A DNA stretch of 46,275 bases from Thermodesulfobacteriota bacterium (GCA_024762675.1 JANTGZ010000009.1:1-46275), one strand, 5' to 3'. Shown: positions 17,357 through 27,844, counted from the first letter of the stretch. Program-made: numbers and translations. The notes: a model not told the origin generated them from the letters alone.

Positions 17357-20300
17357 ATGCAAGTCAGTCGCAGATCATTCCTGAAGATATCGGGCGGCGC
17401 GGTTATGGCGAGCGGTATCGGCTTAAGCCTGAAACCGGTCAAAGCCCATGCCGAACCCCTGAAAATCCGTTATGCCACCGAAACAACCACGATCTGCCCC
17501 TATTGTGGGGTCGGTTGCGGTATTATTGTTGCGGCTCGCAACGGCAAGATTATCAATACTGAGGGCGACCCAGATCACCCAATCAACCAAGGGTCCCTCT
17601 GCAGCAAGGGAGGTTCAATCTCGCAACTTTCAGTCAACAAAAACCGCCTCGACAAACCCCTATACCGGGCTCCTTTCAGTAAAGAGTGGAAAACGGTCAC
17701 CTGGAACTGGGCTCTTGATAAAATTGCAGCCAACGTTAAAAAAAGCCGCGATAAGAGTTTCACATTCAAAAACAGTAAAGGTCAAACCGTTAACCGGACA
17801 ACCTCAATTGCCTCTGTCGGCAGTGCCGCTCTTGACAATGAAGAGTGCTTTATCTATCAAAAATTCTTACGCAGTTTGGGCCTCGTCTACATCGAACACC
17901 AGGCCCGAATATGACACTCCGCCACTGTAGCGGCTCTGGCAGAGTCGTTTGGACGCGGAGCGATGACCAATCACTGGAACGATATCGCAAACAGTGACTG
18001 TATCCTCATCATGGGCAGTAACGCGGCTGCCAACCACCCGATCTCATTTAAATATGTTACCAAGGCCCAGGAAAACGGGGGCAAACTGATCAGCGTCGAC
18101 CCTCGTTACACCCAGACTTCATCAAAATCCGACATCTATGCCGCCCTCCGTTCCGGTACCGATATCGCTTTCTTAGGCGGCATGATCAAATACCTGCTCG
18201 ACCACAATCTGATCCAGAAAAAATATGTCCAACACTATACCAACGCAACCTTTCTGGTTAACCCCGCTTTCAAGATGCCGGGCGAAAATGACGGTGTCTT
18301 CTCAGGATTAAAGGATTTCAAATACGATAAATCAACCTGGTCTTTTCAAACCGATACTGATGGAATCGTCAAAAGAGACCTCTCCCTGCAGGATCCCAAC
18401 TGCGTCTACCAGCTTCTGAAAAAACAGTACTCCCGCTACACCCCTGAGGTCGTCAGCAAAATCACCGGAACGCCTCCGGAAAAATTGCTGGAGATCTACA
18501 AAGAGTACACCGCCACCGGCGCCGTTGGTAAGGCCGGCACGATTATGTATGCCATGGGTTGGACCCAGCACACCGTCGGCGTCCAGAATATCAGAGCTAT
18601 GGCGATAATCCAGCTTCTGCTCGGCAATATGGGGGTTACCGGCGGCGGCGTCAACGCCCTGCGCGGCGAATCTAATGTCCAGGGGTCAACTGACCACTGC
18701 CTGCTTTTTCACATTCTGCCCGGATATCTGAAAACCCCGAAAGCATCACAAGCGACCCTGATCGACTACAACAACAAGTACACTCCTTCCACGAAAGAGG
18801 CCAACAGTCTCAACTGGTGGAAGAATTATCCCAAATATTCAGCCAGCCTGCTGCGCGCCCACTACGCCGGCAGCACTTCTCTGGAAGAGGCTTACAGCTA
18901 TCTGCCAAAGCTCGATGACGGCGCCAACTACTCCTGGCTGAGTCTTTTTGACCAGATGCATCAAGGCAACTTCGAAGGTTTTTTTGCCTGGGGCCAGAAC
19001 CCCGCCTGCAGCGGGGCGAGTTCCAATAAAACCCGGGCCGCCCTGGCTGAGCTTGAGTGGATGGTCAACGTTAACCTCTTCGACAATGAGACCGGTTCCT
19101 TCTGGAAAGGTCCCAACGTGAACCCGGAAAAGATCAAGACCGAAGTTTTCATGCTCCCCTGTGCTGCCTCTATGGAGAAAGAGGGCAGTATCACCAACAG
19201 CGGGCGCTGGATGCAGTGGCGCTACAAGGCCGTCAACCCTCCGGGTCAGGCACGGCCCGATGGTGAGATTATCACTGAACTCTACTACCGGGTCAAAGAT
19301 CTTTATGAAAAAGAGGGCGGCCCGCTGGCTGAAGCGATCACTAATCTCTCCTGGGATTATGGCCCGAAAGGGGGTGATGGCCGCATTCGTCACCTCGACA
19401 CCCACATGGTCGCCAAGGAGATCAACGGCTACTTCCTTAAAGATACCGTCGTTAAAGGTAAAACCTTTAAAAAAGGAACTCTGGTTCCAAGTTTTGCCTA
19501 CCTCCAGGATGATGGCTCCACCTCTTCCGGTAACTGGCTCTACTGCAACTCTTACACGGAAAAAGGTAATATGGCGGCCCGCCGCAATAAAAAAGATCGC
19601 TCCGGCGTTGGTCTCTACTCGGAGTGGTCCTGGTGCTGGCCGGTCAACCGGCGAATCATCTACAATGGGGCCTCGGTTGACCCCGATAGCGGTCAACCCT
19701 GGGATAAAAAAGATCCGGTTATCCTCTGGAACGGCGCGAAATGGGTCGGTGATGTCCCCGATGGCGTCTCTCCCCCCGGAGGCGGACGTAAACCTTTCAT
19801 CATGAAACCGCACGGCGTCGCCAGCATCTTCGGGCCCGGACGCGCGGATGGACCATTTCCGGAACACTACGAACCGCTTGAATGCCCGGTAGAAAAAAAC
19901 CCTCTCTCACCGCAGATGACCAACCCGGTCATCAAACGCTGGGACAAAGAGGGTTCGGGCACCGATGTCGATGCCCGGGCAACCTGTGATCCCCGCTTTC
20001 CTTTTGTCTGTACGACCTACCGGGTCAGCGAACATTGGCAGACCGGCCTCATGACCCGTTGGTGTCCATGGCTGGCCGAAATGCAGCCCGGCCTCTTTAT
20101 TGAAATGAGTAAAGAGTTGGCCAAACTTAAAGGAATAAAATCTGGAGATCTGGTGACTGCAAATTCGATTCGTGGCCAGGTTGAAGCTGTGGCCATAGTC
20201 ACACCCAGATTCAAACCTTTCAAGATTGATGGTAACACAGTTCATCAGGTTGGCATCCCCTGGCATTTCGGCTGGGTCACAACCAAGATGCGAGAATATG

Positions 20301-20437
20301 TTCATGGCGACAAAAAACCGGAAGTTTTTACTTCCGGAGACTCTGCCAATCTGCTGACCCCGTTCATCGGTGACGCCAACACCATGATTCCGGAAAGTAA
20401 GGCCTTCATGGTCAATGTCAAAAAGAAGGGGGTGTAA
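17357..20437 (+). CDS. fdnG: Selenocysteine-containing formate dehydrogenase-N/O type catalytic subunit; Sec UGA at 17912-17914
   Basis: TAT signal MQVSRRSFLKISGGAV; 4Fe-4S ICPYCGVGCGIIV...GSLCSKG; track ORFs 17357-17914 and 17963-20437 join in one frame through TGA: LVYIEHQARI-U-HSATVAALAESFGRGAMTNHWNDI, matching the E. coli FdnG NQARVUHGPTVASLAPTFGRGAMTNHW context. Confidence 0.97.
17917..17960 (+). promoter_or_regulatory. SECIS-like hairpin in fdnG
   Basis: Lower stem CTCCGC(17917-17922)/GCGGAG(17955-17960); upper stem CGGCTCT(17931-17937)-GGC-AGAGTCG(17941-17947), apical loop about 24 nt after the UGA. Confidence 0.65.
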
Positions 20438-20440
20438 ATA

Positions 20441-21232
20441 ATGTCTAAAAAAATTAAACTCTACGATGCCACCAAATGTACCGGCTGCCGGGGCTGTCAG
20501 TTGGCCTGCAAACAGTGGAACGATCTACCGGCGGACCAGACCGAAAACCGGGGCAGTTATCAGAATCCCCAAAGTCTCAACCCGAATACCTGGCTCTTGA
20601 TGCATTTTGACGAAGTCGATGCCGGTGCCGATGGGGTTAAGTGGATTTTTCGCAAAGATTCCTGTATGCACTGTAGCGATGCGGCTTGTGTTAGAGTCTG
20701 CCCGAGCGGCGCATTAACCCACACTAAATATGGTACGGTGGCCCTCGACCATAAAAAATGTATCGGCTGCAAGGAGTGTGTTACGGTCTGCCCGTTCAAT
20801 GTCCCGCAATACGATCCCAAAACTGAAAAAGTCGCCAAATGTGACATGTGCTTCTCTCGCCTTGAGAGTAACCTGGAACCGGCCTGCGTCAAAGCCTGTC
20901 CGACTGGAGCCCTGCAATTTGGTGACGAAGAGGAGATGCGAGAGGTAATCAAAAAACGCATGGCCGCCTTGAAAGGCAAAGGCCACCTCTACGGTGACAA
21001 ATTTGTCGGCGGCACCCACATGCTCTATATCCTGCCCGAGCAACCGGTTCATTACGCCGGCCTGCCGCAAAACCCGATGGTCCCAGCTTCACTGGTAGCC
21101 TGGAAAGATTGGCTCAAACCTTTAAGTTTGATCGCCCCCGGTGCCGTGCTGGCGGGAACTTTTCTCCACTACCTGACCAAAGGCCCCAAAGACGTACGCA
21201 AGTCTTTGCCTGAAACAAAAGGAGATGCCTAA
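20441..21232 (+). CDS. fdnH: Formate dehydrogenase iron-sulfur (beta) subunit with C-terminal membrane anchor
   Basis: Four ferredoxin-type clusters (CTGCRGCQLACKQW, CMHCSDAACVRVCPSGA, CIGCKECVTVCPFNVPQ, CDMCFSRLESNLEPACVKACPTGAL) plus C-terminal hydrophobic segment. Confidence 0.96.
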   Translation: MSKKIKLYDATKCTGCRGCQLACKQWNDLPADQTENRGSYQNPQSLNPNTWLLMHFDEVDAGADGVKWIFRKDSCMHCSDAACVRVCPSGALTHTKYGTVALDHKKCIGCKECVTVCPFNVPQYDPKTEKVAKCDMCFSRLESNLEPACVKACPTGALQFGDEEEMREVIKKRMAALKGKGHLYGDKFVGGTHMLYILPEQPVHYAGLPQNPMVPASLVAWKDWLKPLSLIAPGAVLAGTFLHYLTKGPKDVRKSLPETKGDA

Positions 21233-21233
21233 A

Positions 21234-21890
21234 ATGTTTTTAATTATAAATAAAGGGGATATCAAGATATCAACGACCTTTGAAAAACTTTTACACTGGT
21301 ATCTGGCCATAACCTGTCTGATGTTGATCTGCTCCGGCCTGGGTATGATGTTTCATTCGTTCAATTTTATCGCCGCCCCCTTTGGCGGCCTTAAGAATTT
21401 AAAACTTGTACACAACTACACCGGCGTGGCGTTCATCCCAGCCCTCCTGCTCACCGCGATTACATGGTGGAAAGAAGCCGGTACTTTTGACCTGCCCGAC
21501 GATATAGAGTGGATCAAAAAATGCGGGGGCTACCTCTGGAAGGTCGAAGAGCTGCCGGAGACCGGAAAATACAACCCCGGCCAGAAAACTTTTTTTCTGA
21601 CCGTAATTTTCATCGGTTTATTGATGATCGTCAGCGGTTTTCTGATGTGGAATCCCGAAGGCTACAGCAAAGAACTTATCAACTGGATGTATGCTTTACA
21701 TGCCTGTGGTATCGTTTTTCTCCTGCCTTTCATCGTCGTCCATATCTATCTCGGTACCGTCGGGGTTCCCGGCTCAGGTGCCCTGGTCTTCACCGGCTAC
21801 ACCAGCCGGGCCTGGTGTTTGAGTCAGTGTCCGAAATGGTTGCGGAAAAAAGAGGAAGATGGTACCTTGGAAGTTTTTACCGGTGAATAA
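21234..21890 (+). CDS. fdnI: Formate dehydrogenase cytochrome b (gamma) subunit
   Basis: Multi-TM, STTFEKLLHWYLAITCLMLICSGL, HNYTGVAF, FIVVHIYLGTVGVPGSGALVFTGYTSRAWC. Start at 21234 preferred over 21225 because AAAGGAG lies only about 1-2 nt before 21225. Confidence 0.92.
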   Translation: MFLIINKGDIKISTTFEKLLHWYLAITCLMLICSGLGMMFHSFNFIAAPFGGLKNLKLVHNYTGVAFIPALLLTAITWWKEAGTFDLPDDIEWIKKCGGYLWKVEELPETGKYNPGQKTFFLTVIFIGLLMIVSGFLMWNPEGYSKELINWMYALHACGIVFLLPFIVVHIYLGTVGVPGSGALVFTGYTSRAWCLSQCPKWLRKKEEDGTLEVFTGE

Positions 21891-21922
21891 CCGAGCCCAC
21901 CAGCTTTACCTTTGACAACCTC

Positions 21923-21954
21923 ATGACGGCCCGCCATTATTGTCGGGCCGTCAT
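21923..21954 (+). terminator. Hairpin between fdnI and fdhE
   Basis: ATGACGGCCCG-ccattattgt-CGGGCCGTCAT, 11-bp perfect stem; only a short T-rich tail. Confidence 0.5.
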
Positions 21955-21988
21955 ACTTTACAATACCAACTAGAGGTTTTTTTTAATA

Positions 21989-22843
21989 ATGTCCGACATC
22001 AACAAAACTTTCGAACACTATCGAACAGAGTTCCCCCACTATTGTGAAATCATTGAAACCCTGCAGGAGATCCACCTTTTGCGGGAAAAGAGGAGTGCGT
22101 TAAGACAAGAAAACTTTTTTTCTCTTAAGCGAGCGGACGCAATCCAAAAACTTAAAAATGGTCAACCCTTTATAAACCTGCAAAAGGATCTGCCCCACAG
22201 CCGGGAATCAGAACAATACTTCCTCACCCTTCTCTCAATCACTGAAAAAGATCATCCCGGAGCGACCGCAGAACTTCACAAAGCAATAACGATAGATGAA
22301 AATGCCTATAGAGATCTCGTAACCGAGCTTTTCAGAAAAGAGATCAATCCCTCGCAAAATGATAAACAGCGCATTCTCAATATTGATGAAAAAGCTGACA
22401 ACCTGGATCTTATTCCCCTTCTTCTCCATGAAAGCCTTAAGCCATTTTTCAGCCAGTTGACTGAAAACTTAAAAGATGTCATCTCCAACAGCGGCTGGTC
22501 ACAAGGAAGTTGCCCGGTATGTGCTCGACCAGCCGACCTCAGCCTGATCCGCGAAGAGGAGGGCAAACGCTCTCTATTCTGCCTTCAATGCGATTGCGAT
22601 TGGCCCTACAAACGCATGCAGTGCCCCTCTTGTGGTGAGGAAGATCAACAAAAGCTATCCTACTTTACCCTTGGTGACACAGACGATAAAGATACCCGAT
22701 ACCGCGTCAACATCTGCCGCCAGTGCAAAAGTTATATTAAAAACATCGATACCAGAAAAGGGCTGACTGAGATCAACCCGGAAATTGAAAATATGGTTAC
22801 GCTACACCTCGATCTTCAGGCTAAAAAAGAGGGTTTTCAATAA
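21989..22843 (+). CDS. fdhE: Formate dehydrogenase accessory protein FdhE
   Basis: Paired Cys motifs CPVCARPA...LFCLQCDCDWPYKRMQCPSCGEED...VNICRQCKSYIKNIDTRKG. Confidence 0.92.
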   Translation: MSDINKTFEHYRTEFPHYCEIIETLQEIHLLREKRSALRQENFFSLKRADAIQKLKNGQPFINLQKDLPHSRESEQYFLTLLSITEKDHPGATAELHKAITIDENAYRDLVTELFRKEINPSQNDKQRILNIDEKADNLDLIPLLLHESLKPFFSQLTENLKDVISNSGWSQGSCPVCARPADLSLIREEEGKRSLFCLQCDCDWPYKRMQCPSCGEEDQQKLSYFTLGDTDDKDTRYRVNICRQCKSYIKNIDTRKGLTEINPEIENMVTLHLDLQAKKEGFQ

Positions 22844-22868
22844 CTCTCACAAATAAAAGGATTAGAAA

Positions 22869-23459
22869 ATGAACATAGTCAAATTTACAGGGACAGTTAG
22901 CGCGCTCTTCCTCCTGGTAATTATCTTGGGCTGCAGTAACTATTTAGTGGCCGCGGAAAAGCAGAATCTTGCCATCGGCAGTCAATTGCCGGAGATCACT
23001 CTCGCCACGCCTGAAGAGCCGTCATTGCGCCATTACCTGGGCCTTGAAAAGCAAGAGAAGTTTTCTTTAGGTGAGATTAAAAGCGAAATCCTGATCATTG
23101 AGATCTTCAGTATGTACTGCCCTCACTGCCAGAAAGATGCCCCCGCAATCAACGAACTCTACGAACTTATAGAAGAAGATAAAAAATTGGCTAAAAGAGT
23201 AAAATTGATTGGTATCGGGGCGGGCAATTCAACATTTGAGGTGGGTGTTTTCAAGGATAAATACAAGGTACCTTTTCCACTTTTTGCTGATGACGATCTA
23301 AGCATCCATAGAAAGATAGGGAGCGTTCGCACCCCTTATTTTATCGGCATCTGCAACCAGGGAAAAGGAAAAAACCGGATATTTTTTTCCCAGTTGGCCG
23401 GTTTTTCGGGGGCCCAAAAATTTCTGAAAAATATTTTAGAGGCGGCTGATTGCCACTAA
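22869..23459 (+). CDS. Thioredoxin-like (TlpA/redoxin) lipoprotein
   Basis: Signal peptide with lipobox-like VIILGCSN; thioredoxin-type active site SMYCPHCQKDAPAINELY. Confidence 0.8.
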   Translation: MNIVKFTGTVSALFLLVIILGCSNYLVAAEKQNLAIGSQLPEITLATPEEPSLRHYLGLEKQEKFSLGEIKSEILIIEIFSMYCPHCQKDAPAINELYELIEEDKKLAKRVKLIGIGAGNSTFEVGVFKDKYKVPFPLFADDDLSIHRKIGSVRTPYFIGICNQGKGKNRIFFSQLAGFSGAQKFLKNILEAADCH

Positions 23460-23481
23460 AGAAAAACCAGGAGGAGAAAAA

Positions 23482-24087
23482 ATGAAGAAGAAGTTAACTC
23501 TTATAATAGCACTATTGCTGTGCCTCTTCTTTTTTGCCGGCACTTCGGCTTATTCACGTTCAAGCAGCTTCCAGAACAGTATCTATAATCCCGGCCTTTT
23601 AAAACCCCTTGACAGCATGCTCAAAGTCAAGATCGGCGATGCCGCCCCGCAATTCACCCTGCATGCAGTCAACGGTAAGAGGATAAGTCTTAAAGACTAT
23701 CGAGGTAAGAAAAATGTGGTCCTCTCTTTCGTCCCGGCGGCTTGGACACCGGTCTGTTCCGACCAGTGGCCGGGCTACAATATTGTCGAAGAGCTCTTTA
23801 AAAAACATGACGCCATACTTTTAGGCATCACGGTTGATAACATCCCGACTCTCTTCTCCTGGACGCAACAGATGGGAGACTTGTGGTTCCCTGTCCTTTC
23901 AGATTTCTGGCCCCATGGCGCCGTCGCTGACAGCTTCGGCCTGCTCCGTACTGACGGGGTGTCTGAAAGAGCTCTGGTAATCATCGATAAAGATGGAATA
24001 ATTCGCTATATTGGCGTTGGCGATATCAATGTCAGGCCATCATTGGAAGTATTAATCGGTGAGTTGCAGAAGATTGACCAAAAATAA
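23482..24087 (+). CDS. Exported AhpC/TSA-family peroxiredoxin
   Basis: Signal peptide; GDAAPQFTLHAVNGKRISLKDYRGKKNVVLSFVPAAWTPVCSDQW; ALVIIDKDGIIRYIGVGD. Confidence 0.88.
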   Translation: MKKKLTLIIALLLCLFFFAGTSAYSRSSSFQNSIYNPGLLKPLDSMLKVKIGDAAPQFTLHAVNGKRISLKDYRGKKNVVLSFVPAAWTPVCSDQWPGYNIVEELFKKHDAILLGITVDNIPTLFSWTQQMGDLWFPVLSDFWPHGAVADSFGLLRTDGVSERALVIIDKDGIIRYIGVGDINVRPSLEVLIGELQKIDQK

Positions 24088-24148
24088 ACCGGCCTGCCCC
24101 GAACCGGCAACATTCTCACAAACTTAGAAAGAGATCCCGGTTGAGCGA

Positions 24149-24541
24149 TCAGTCGTAACGCACGATATTGATCTGGCCTTCAGCCTTCCACTGATCGAAC
24201 TTGCGCCGTAAAAAGATCTTGAAATGTCTGCGGCTGAACGGCCATAACAAAAGAATCCCCATAGCATCCGTCAAAAAACCGGGAGTCAGAAGTACCATTC
24301 CAGCAACAAAGATCAAGGCAGCATCAATCATCTCCTCAGCCGGCGTGATCCCCTGATTAATACTCTGGCGAATCCGAAACATGGTCTCCGCCCCCTGCCA
24401 ACGAGCCAATCCAGCCCCGACAATTCCGGTCAGAATTACCACCAGAAACGTGTTAAAAAGCCCGATAGCACCCCCGAGACGGATAAAAAGAAAGATCTCT
24501 AAAGCCGGGATCAAAGTAAAAGCGAGAAAAAGTTTCAACAT
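24149..24541 (-). CDS. fxsA: FxsA family membrane protein
   Basis: ALEIFLFIRLGGAIGLFNTFLVVILTGIVGAGLARWQG, MVLLTPGFLTDAMGILLLWP. Confidence 0.9.
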   Translation of the reverse strand: MLKLFLAFTLIPALEIFLFIRLGGAIGLFNTFLVVILTGIVGAGLARWQGAETMFRIRQSINQGITPAEEMIDAALIFVAGMVLLTPGFLTDAMGILLLWPFSRRHFKIFLRRKFDQWKAEGQINIVRYD

Positions 24542-24764
24542 TTTTATTACCTGTGTAATGAAGTGATGGGACCAAGAGTAAGCAACTATTTAATATAGTG
24601 CCTATTGGCAAGCTAAATGTCAAGGGAGTCGAAGATCAACAATTTTAAGTTTTTCTCATAAAACACTTGATTTTTCGAAAACAAACTAATATTATCAAGA
24701 TTAGAATTGCAACCGTTTACTTGCACTCATAAAACAAACAAACCTCCTAAGAGAAGGTGACATC

Positions 24765-25589
24765 ATGTGGGAATACACAGACAAAGTAAAAGAGCATTTT
24801 TTAAACCCGAAAAACGTCGGTGAAATTGAAAATCCGGACGGTGTCGGTGATGTCGGCTCCCTCTCCTGCGGCGATGCCCTGAAACTGACTTTCAAACTCG
24901 ACGACCAGGGGCTTATAGCTGATGCCAAAGTCAAAACCTTTGGCTGCGCCAGCGCCATCGCCTCAGGCTCAGCCTTGACCGAAATGATGATCGGAAAAAC
25001 CATTGAAGAGGCGGAAAAGATCTCCAACCAGCATATCGCCGACTACTTAGGCGGCCTGCCGAAAGAGAAGATGCACTGTTCGGTAATGGGTCATGAGGCC
25101 TTGGAAAAAGCGATCGCCTGCTACCGCGGCACCCCGATCGAAGAGAAAGAGGGTAGTGTCATCTGTGAATGTTTTGGCGTAACCGACCTTGAGATTATCA
25201 AGGCAATTCAGGAGAACCGCCTGAAAACGGTTGAAGAGGTAACCAACTTCACAAAAGCCGGTGGCGGCTGTGAACGTTGCCACGGCGATATCGCTAAAAT
25301 CATCCTCGAGGTTCAGCACAAACCACAACCGGAAGAGAAACAGCAACTGACCAACATCCAGAAGATGAGAATGATTGAGGAGACCATCGAACGAGAGATC
25401 CGCCCGTCACTCCAGCTCGACGGCGGCGACATCGAATTAATCGACGTCGTCGGCAATCGCGTAATGGTCGCCACTCGTGGCGCCTGCTCGGCCTGCAAAT
25501 CCGCACCGATCACCCTGAAAAATCTGGTTGAAGCCAAACTCAGAGAATTTGTCACCCCCGATCTGGTGGTTGAGGAGGTCTCCAAATGA
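24765..25589 (+). CDS. nifU: NifU: IscU-like, Bfd-like [2Fe-2S] and C-terminal NifU domains
   Basis: MWEYTDKVKEHFLNPKNVGEIENPDGVGDVGSLSCGDALKL; CECFGVTDLEIIKAI...GGCERCHGDI; RPSLQLDGGDIELIDV...GACSACKSAPITL. Confidence 0.96.
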   Translation: MWEYTDKVKEHFLNPKNVGEIENPDGVGDVGSLSCGDALKLTFKLDDQGLIADAKVKTFGCASAIASGSALTEMMIGKTIEEAEKISNQHIADYLGGLPKEKMHCSVMGHEALEKAIACYRGTPIEEKEGSVICECFGVTDLEIIKAIQENRLKTVEEVTNFTKAGGGCERCHGDIAKIILEVQHKPQPEEKQQLTNIQKMRMIEETIEREIRPSLQLDGGDIELIDVVGNRVMVATRGACSACKSAPITLKNLVEAKLREFVTPDLVVEEVSK

Positions 25590-26737
25590 AGCCCATCTAC
25601 GTTGACAACAATGCCACCACCCGGGTTGCCGAAGAAGTTTTTACAGTGATGCAACCCTACTTTTGCGAAGAGTATGGCAACCCTTCGAGCATGCACTCGG
25701 TTGGCGGCCGCATCGGCCCCAAACTGAAAGAGGCTCGCAATCAGGTTGCAGCCCTGCTCGGAGCCCATCCTGATGAAATTATTTTCACCAGCTGCGGCAC
25801 CGAAAGCGACAGCACCGCAGTTCATGCCGCCCTGGCAGCCGATCCCGGCAAACGTCATATAGTCACAAGTCGAGTAGAACATCCAGCCATCGGTTCTCTC
25901 GTAAGCTCTTTAAGCAAGCAAGGTTACCGCATCACTGAAATCGCGGTCGACGGCGACGGCTGCCTCGATATGGGTGCCCTTGAAGAGAGCCTGACGTCAG
26001 ACACCGCCCTGGTTTCCATTATGTGGGCCAACAACGAAACCGGTGTTATTTTTCCGGTTGAAGAGATTGCTCAAATGTGTCGGCAACGGGGCATAACCTT
26101 CCACACCGACGCCGTCCAGGCGGTCGGCAAACTGCCCATCAACTTAAAAGACAGCGCCATTGACATGCTCTCACTTTCGGGACACAAACTCCATGCCCCG
26201 AAGGGAGTCGGGGCTCTTTATATACGCAAGGGAACCAAATTTTCCCCGTTCATGATCGGTGGACATCAGGAAAAAGGGCGCCGGGCCGGCACTGAAAACG
26301 TTCCCGGAATCATCGCTCTGGGTAAAGCCTGCGAACTGGCAGGCCAGAATATGAGCGAGGAGAACACCCGAGTCAGAGAACTGCGTGACCGCCTTGAGAC
26401 CGAACTCACCAAGCGCATCCCCAACTCCAAAATTAACGGCACGATCAAACAGCGCACCCCAAATACCAGCAACATCAGCTTTGCCAATATTGAGGGCGAA
26501 AGTATCCTCTTGATGCTCAACGAGTTCGGCATCTGTGCATCATCTGGTTCGGCCTGTACTTCGGGCTCTCTCGAACCCTCCCATGTCATGCGGGCGATGG
26601 GCGTACCCTTCACAATGGCGCACGGATCAATCCGCTTCAGTTTAAGCATCTACAACACCAAAGAGGATGTTGACGAGATCATAAAACAACTGCCGCCGAT
26701 TGTTGAACGGTTACGAGAATTATCACCCTTTTCTTAA
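25586..26737 (+). CDS. nifS: Cysteine desulfurase NifS
   Basis: IYVDNNATTRVAEEV, SGHKLHAPKGVGALYIRKGTKFSPFMIGGHQEKGRRAGTENVPGII, SSGSACTSGSLEPSHVMRAMG. Start overlaps the nifU stop (ATGA). Confidence 0.96.
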   Translation: MKPIYVDNNATTRVAEEVFTVMQPYFCEEYGNPSSMHSVGGRIGPKLKEARNQVAALLGAHPDEIIFTSCGTESDSTAVHAALAADPGKRHIVTSRVEHPAIGSLVSSLSKQGYRITEIAVDGDGCLDMGALEESLTSDTALVSIMWANNETGVIFPVEEIAQMCRQRGITFHTDAVQAVGKLPINLKDSAIDMLSLSGHKLHAPKGVGALYIRKGTKFSPFMIGGHQEKGRRAGTENVPGIIALGKACELAGQNMSEENTRVRELRDRLETELTKRIPNSKINGTIKQRTPNTSNISFANIEGESILLMLNEFGICASSGSACTSGSLEPSHVMRAMGVPFTMAHGSIRFSLSIYNTKEDVDEIIKQLPPIVERLRELSPFS

Positions 26738-26759
26738 TCCGGCGCCGGATTAAGAAAAG
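26728..26759. repeat. 32-bp perfect palindrome spanning the nifS stop codon
   Basis: CTTTTCTTAATCCGGC/GCCGGATTAAGAAAAG. Confidence 0.85.
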
Positions 26760-26848
26760 CGGTCCGTCGCCGGCAGTCAGTCACCAATATTTTACTGACT
26801 ACTGATGACTGGCTACTGACGACTAAAAAAACTGGAGGTTTTGGGGCC

Positions 26849-27829
26849 ATGTCAAACAAGCAGCTTCCCGACCATTGTCAGAATCCGGCCATCTACCTTG
26901 ACCGGCGACGTCACGAACTACATAAGGTTGCCAACCAGCTGACCAAAACCTGCCTCAGCGGTGAATGTTTTGAACATCTGGCCCCACAACCAATTCCCTT
27001 ACGGGATGAGACGATCAGAATCATCAAACAGGCCCGCAATATACTCTTTCCCGGATACTTCACACAAACCCGTATCGACCCGGTAAACCTCAAATACTAC
27101 CTTGGGCAGCAACTCTCCGAACTCCATGAGATGCTTGGCAATCAGATCATCCTGGCGATTCGCCATGACTGTTTACGTTACCATGACAATTGCGTAAACT
27201 GCGAGGAGCAAGGTCTCGATGCGGCTTCCGATTTTGTCAAGCAACTACCTGCTTTGCGCCGTATCCTCGCAACTGATGTCCGCGCAGCCATTGAGGGCGA
27301 CCCGGCCGCCAAGAGTGTTGACCAGGTCATCTTCAGCTACCCCGGTCTCTTTGCTATCTCAATCTATCGAATGGCGCACCTGCTCCACCATCTTGAAATT
27401 CCACTCCTGCCCAGGATGATGACCGAATATGCCCACAACCTGACCGGCATCGACATCAACCCCGGAGCCCACATTGATGAAAGTTTTTTTATCGACCACG
27501 GCACCGGCATTGTTGTCGGTGAAACCACCAGAATCGGCAAACAGGTTCGCATCTACCAGGGGGTCACTTTAGGCGCCCTCTCCCTGCCCCGGGATGCCGG
27601 CGAAAGTCTGCGTAACACCAAACGCCACCCGACAATTGAGGATGAGGTTATCATCTATGCCGGAGCAACTATTCTTGGTGGTAAAACCGTCATCGGCGCT
27701 CGTTCAGTAATTGGCGGTAACGTCTGGCTGACCTCCTCAATTCCACCCGACACCAAAGTCTTGCAAAATCCCCAGGAACCGGTCTACAAAGGTGAAACAA
27801 TCGGAGAAAGTGAGATTAAATGCGGCTGA
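26849..27829 (+). CDS. cysE: Serine O-acetyltransferase
   Basis: C-terminal left-handed beta-helix: GIDINPGAHIDESFFIDHGTGIVVGETTRIGKQVRIYQGVTLGALS...KRHPTIEDEVIIYAGATILGGKTVIG. Confidence 0.93.
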   Translation: MSNKQLPDHCQNPAIYLDRRRHELHKVANQLTKTCLSGECFEHLAPQPIPLRDETIRIIKQARNILFPGYFTQTRIDPVNLKYYLGQQLSELHEMLGNQIILAIRHDCLRYHDNCVNCEEQGLDAASDFVKQLPALRRILATDVRAAIEGDPAAKSVDQVIFSYPGLFAISIYRMAHLLHHLEIPLLPRMMTEYAHNLTGIDINPGAHIDESFFIDHGTGIVVGETTRIGKQVRIYQGVTLGALSLPRDAGESLRNTKRHPTIEDEVIIYAGATILGGKTVIGARSVIGGNVWLTSSIPPDTKVLQNPQEPVYKGETIGESEIKCG

Positions 27830-27844
27830 GGTCGGGTAGAGAGT

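Noticed and set aside
17472-17930. 152-aa plus-strand ORF overlapping fdnG
   Set aside because: Out-of-frame with the clearly conserved formate dehydrogenase reading frame.
18839-19867. 342-aa minus-strand ORF
   Set aside because: Lies entirely antisense to the Sec-formate dehydrogenase gene; a frame shadow of GC-rich coding DNA with no recognisable motifs.
24765-26737. Complete nitrogen-fixation (nif) cluster
   Set aside because: nifU and nifS plus a NifA-like regulator are present but no nifHDK/E/N/B in the window; nifUS also serve as general Fe-S assembly genes in anaerobes.
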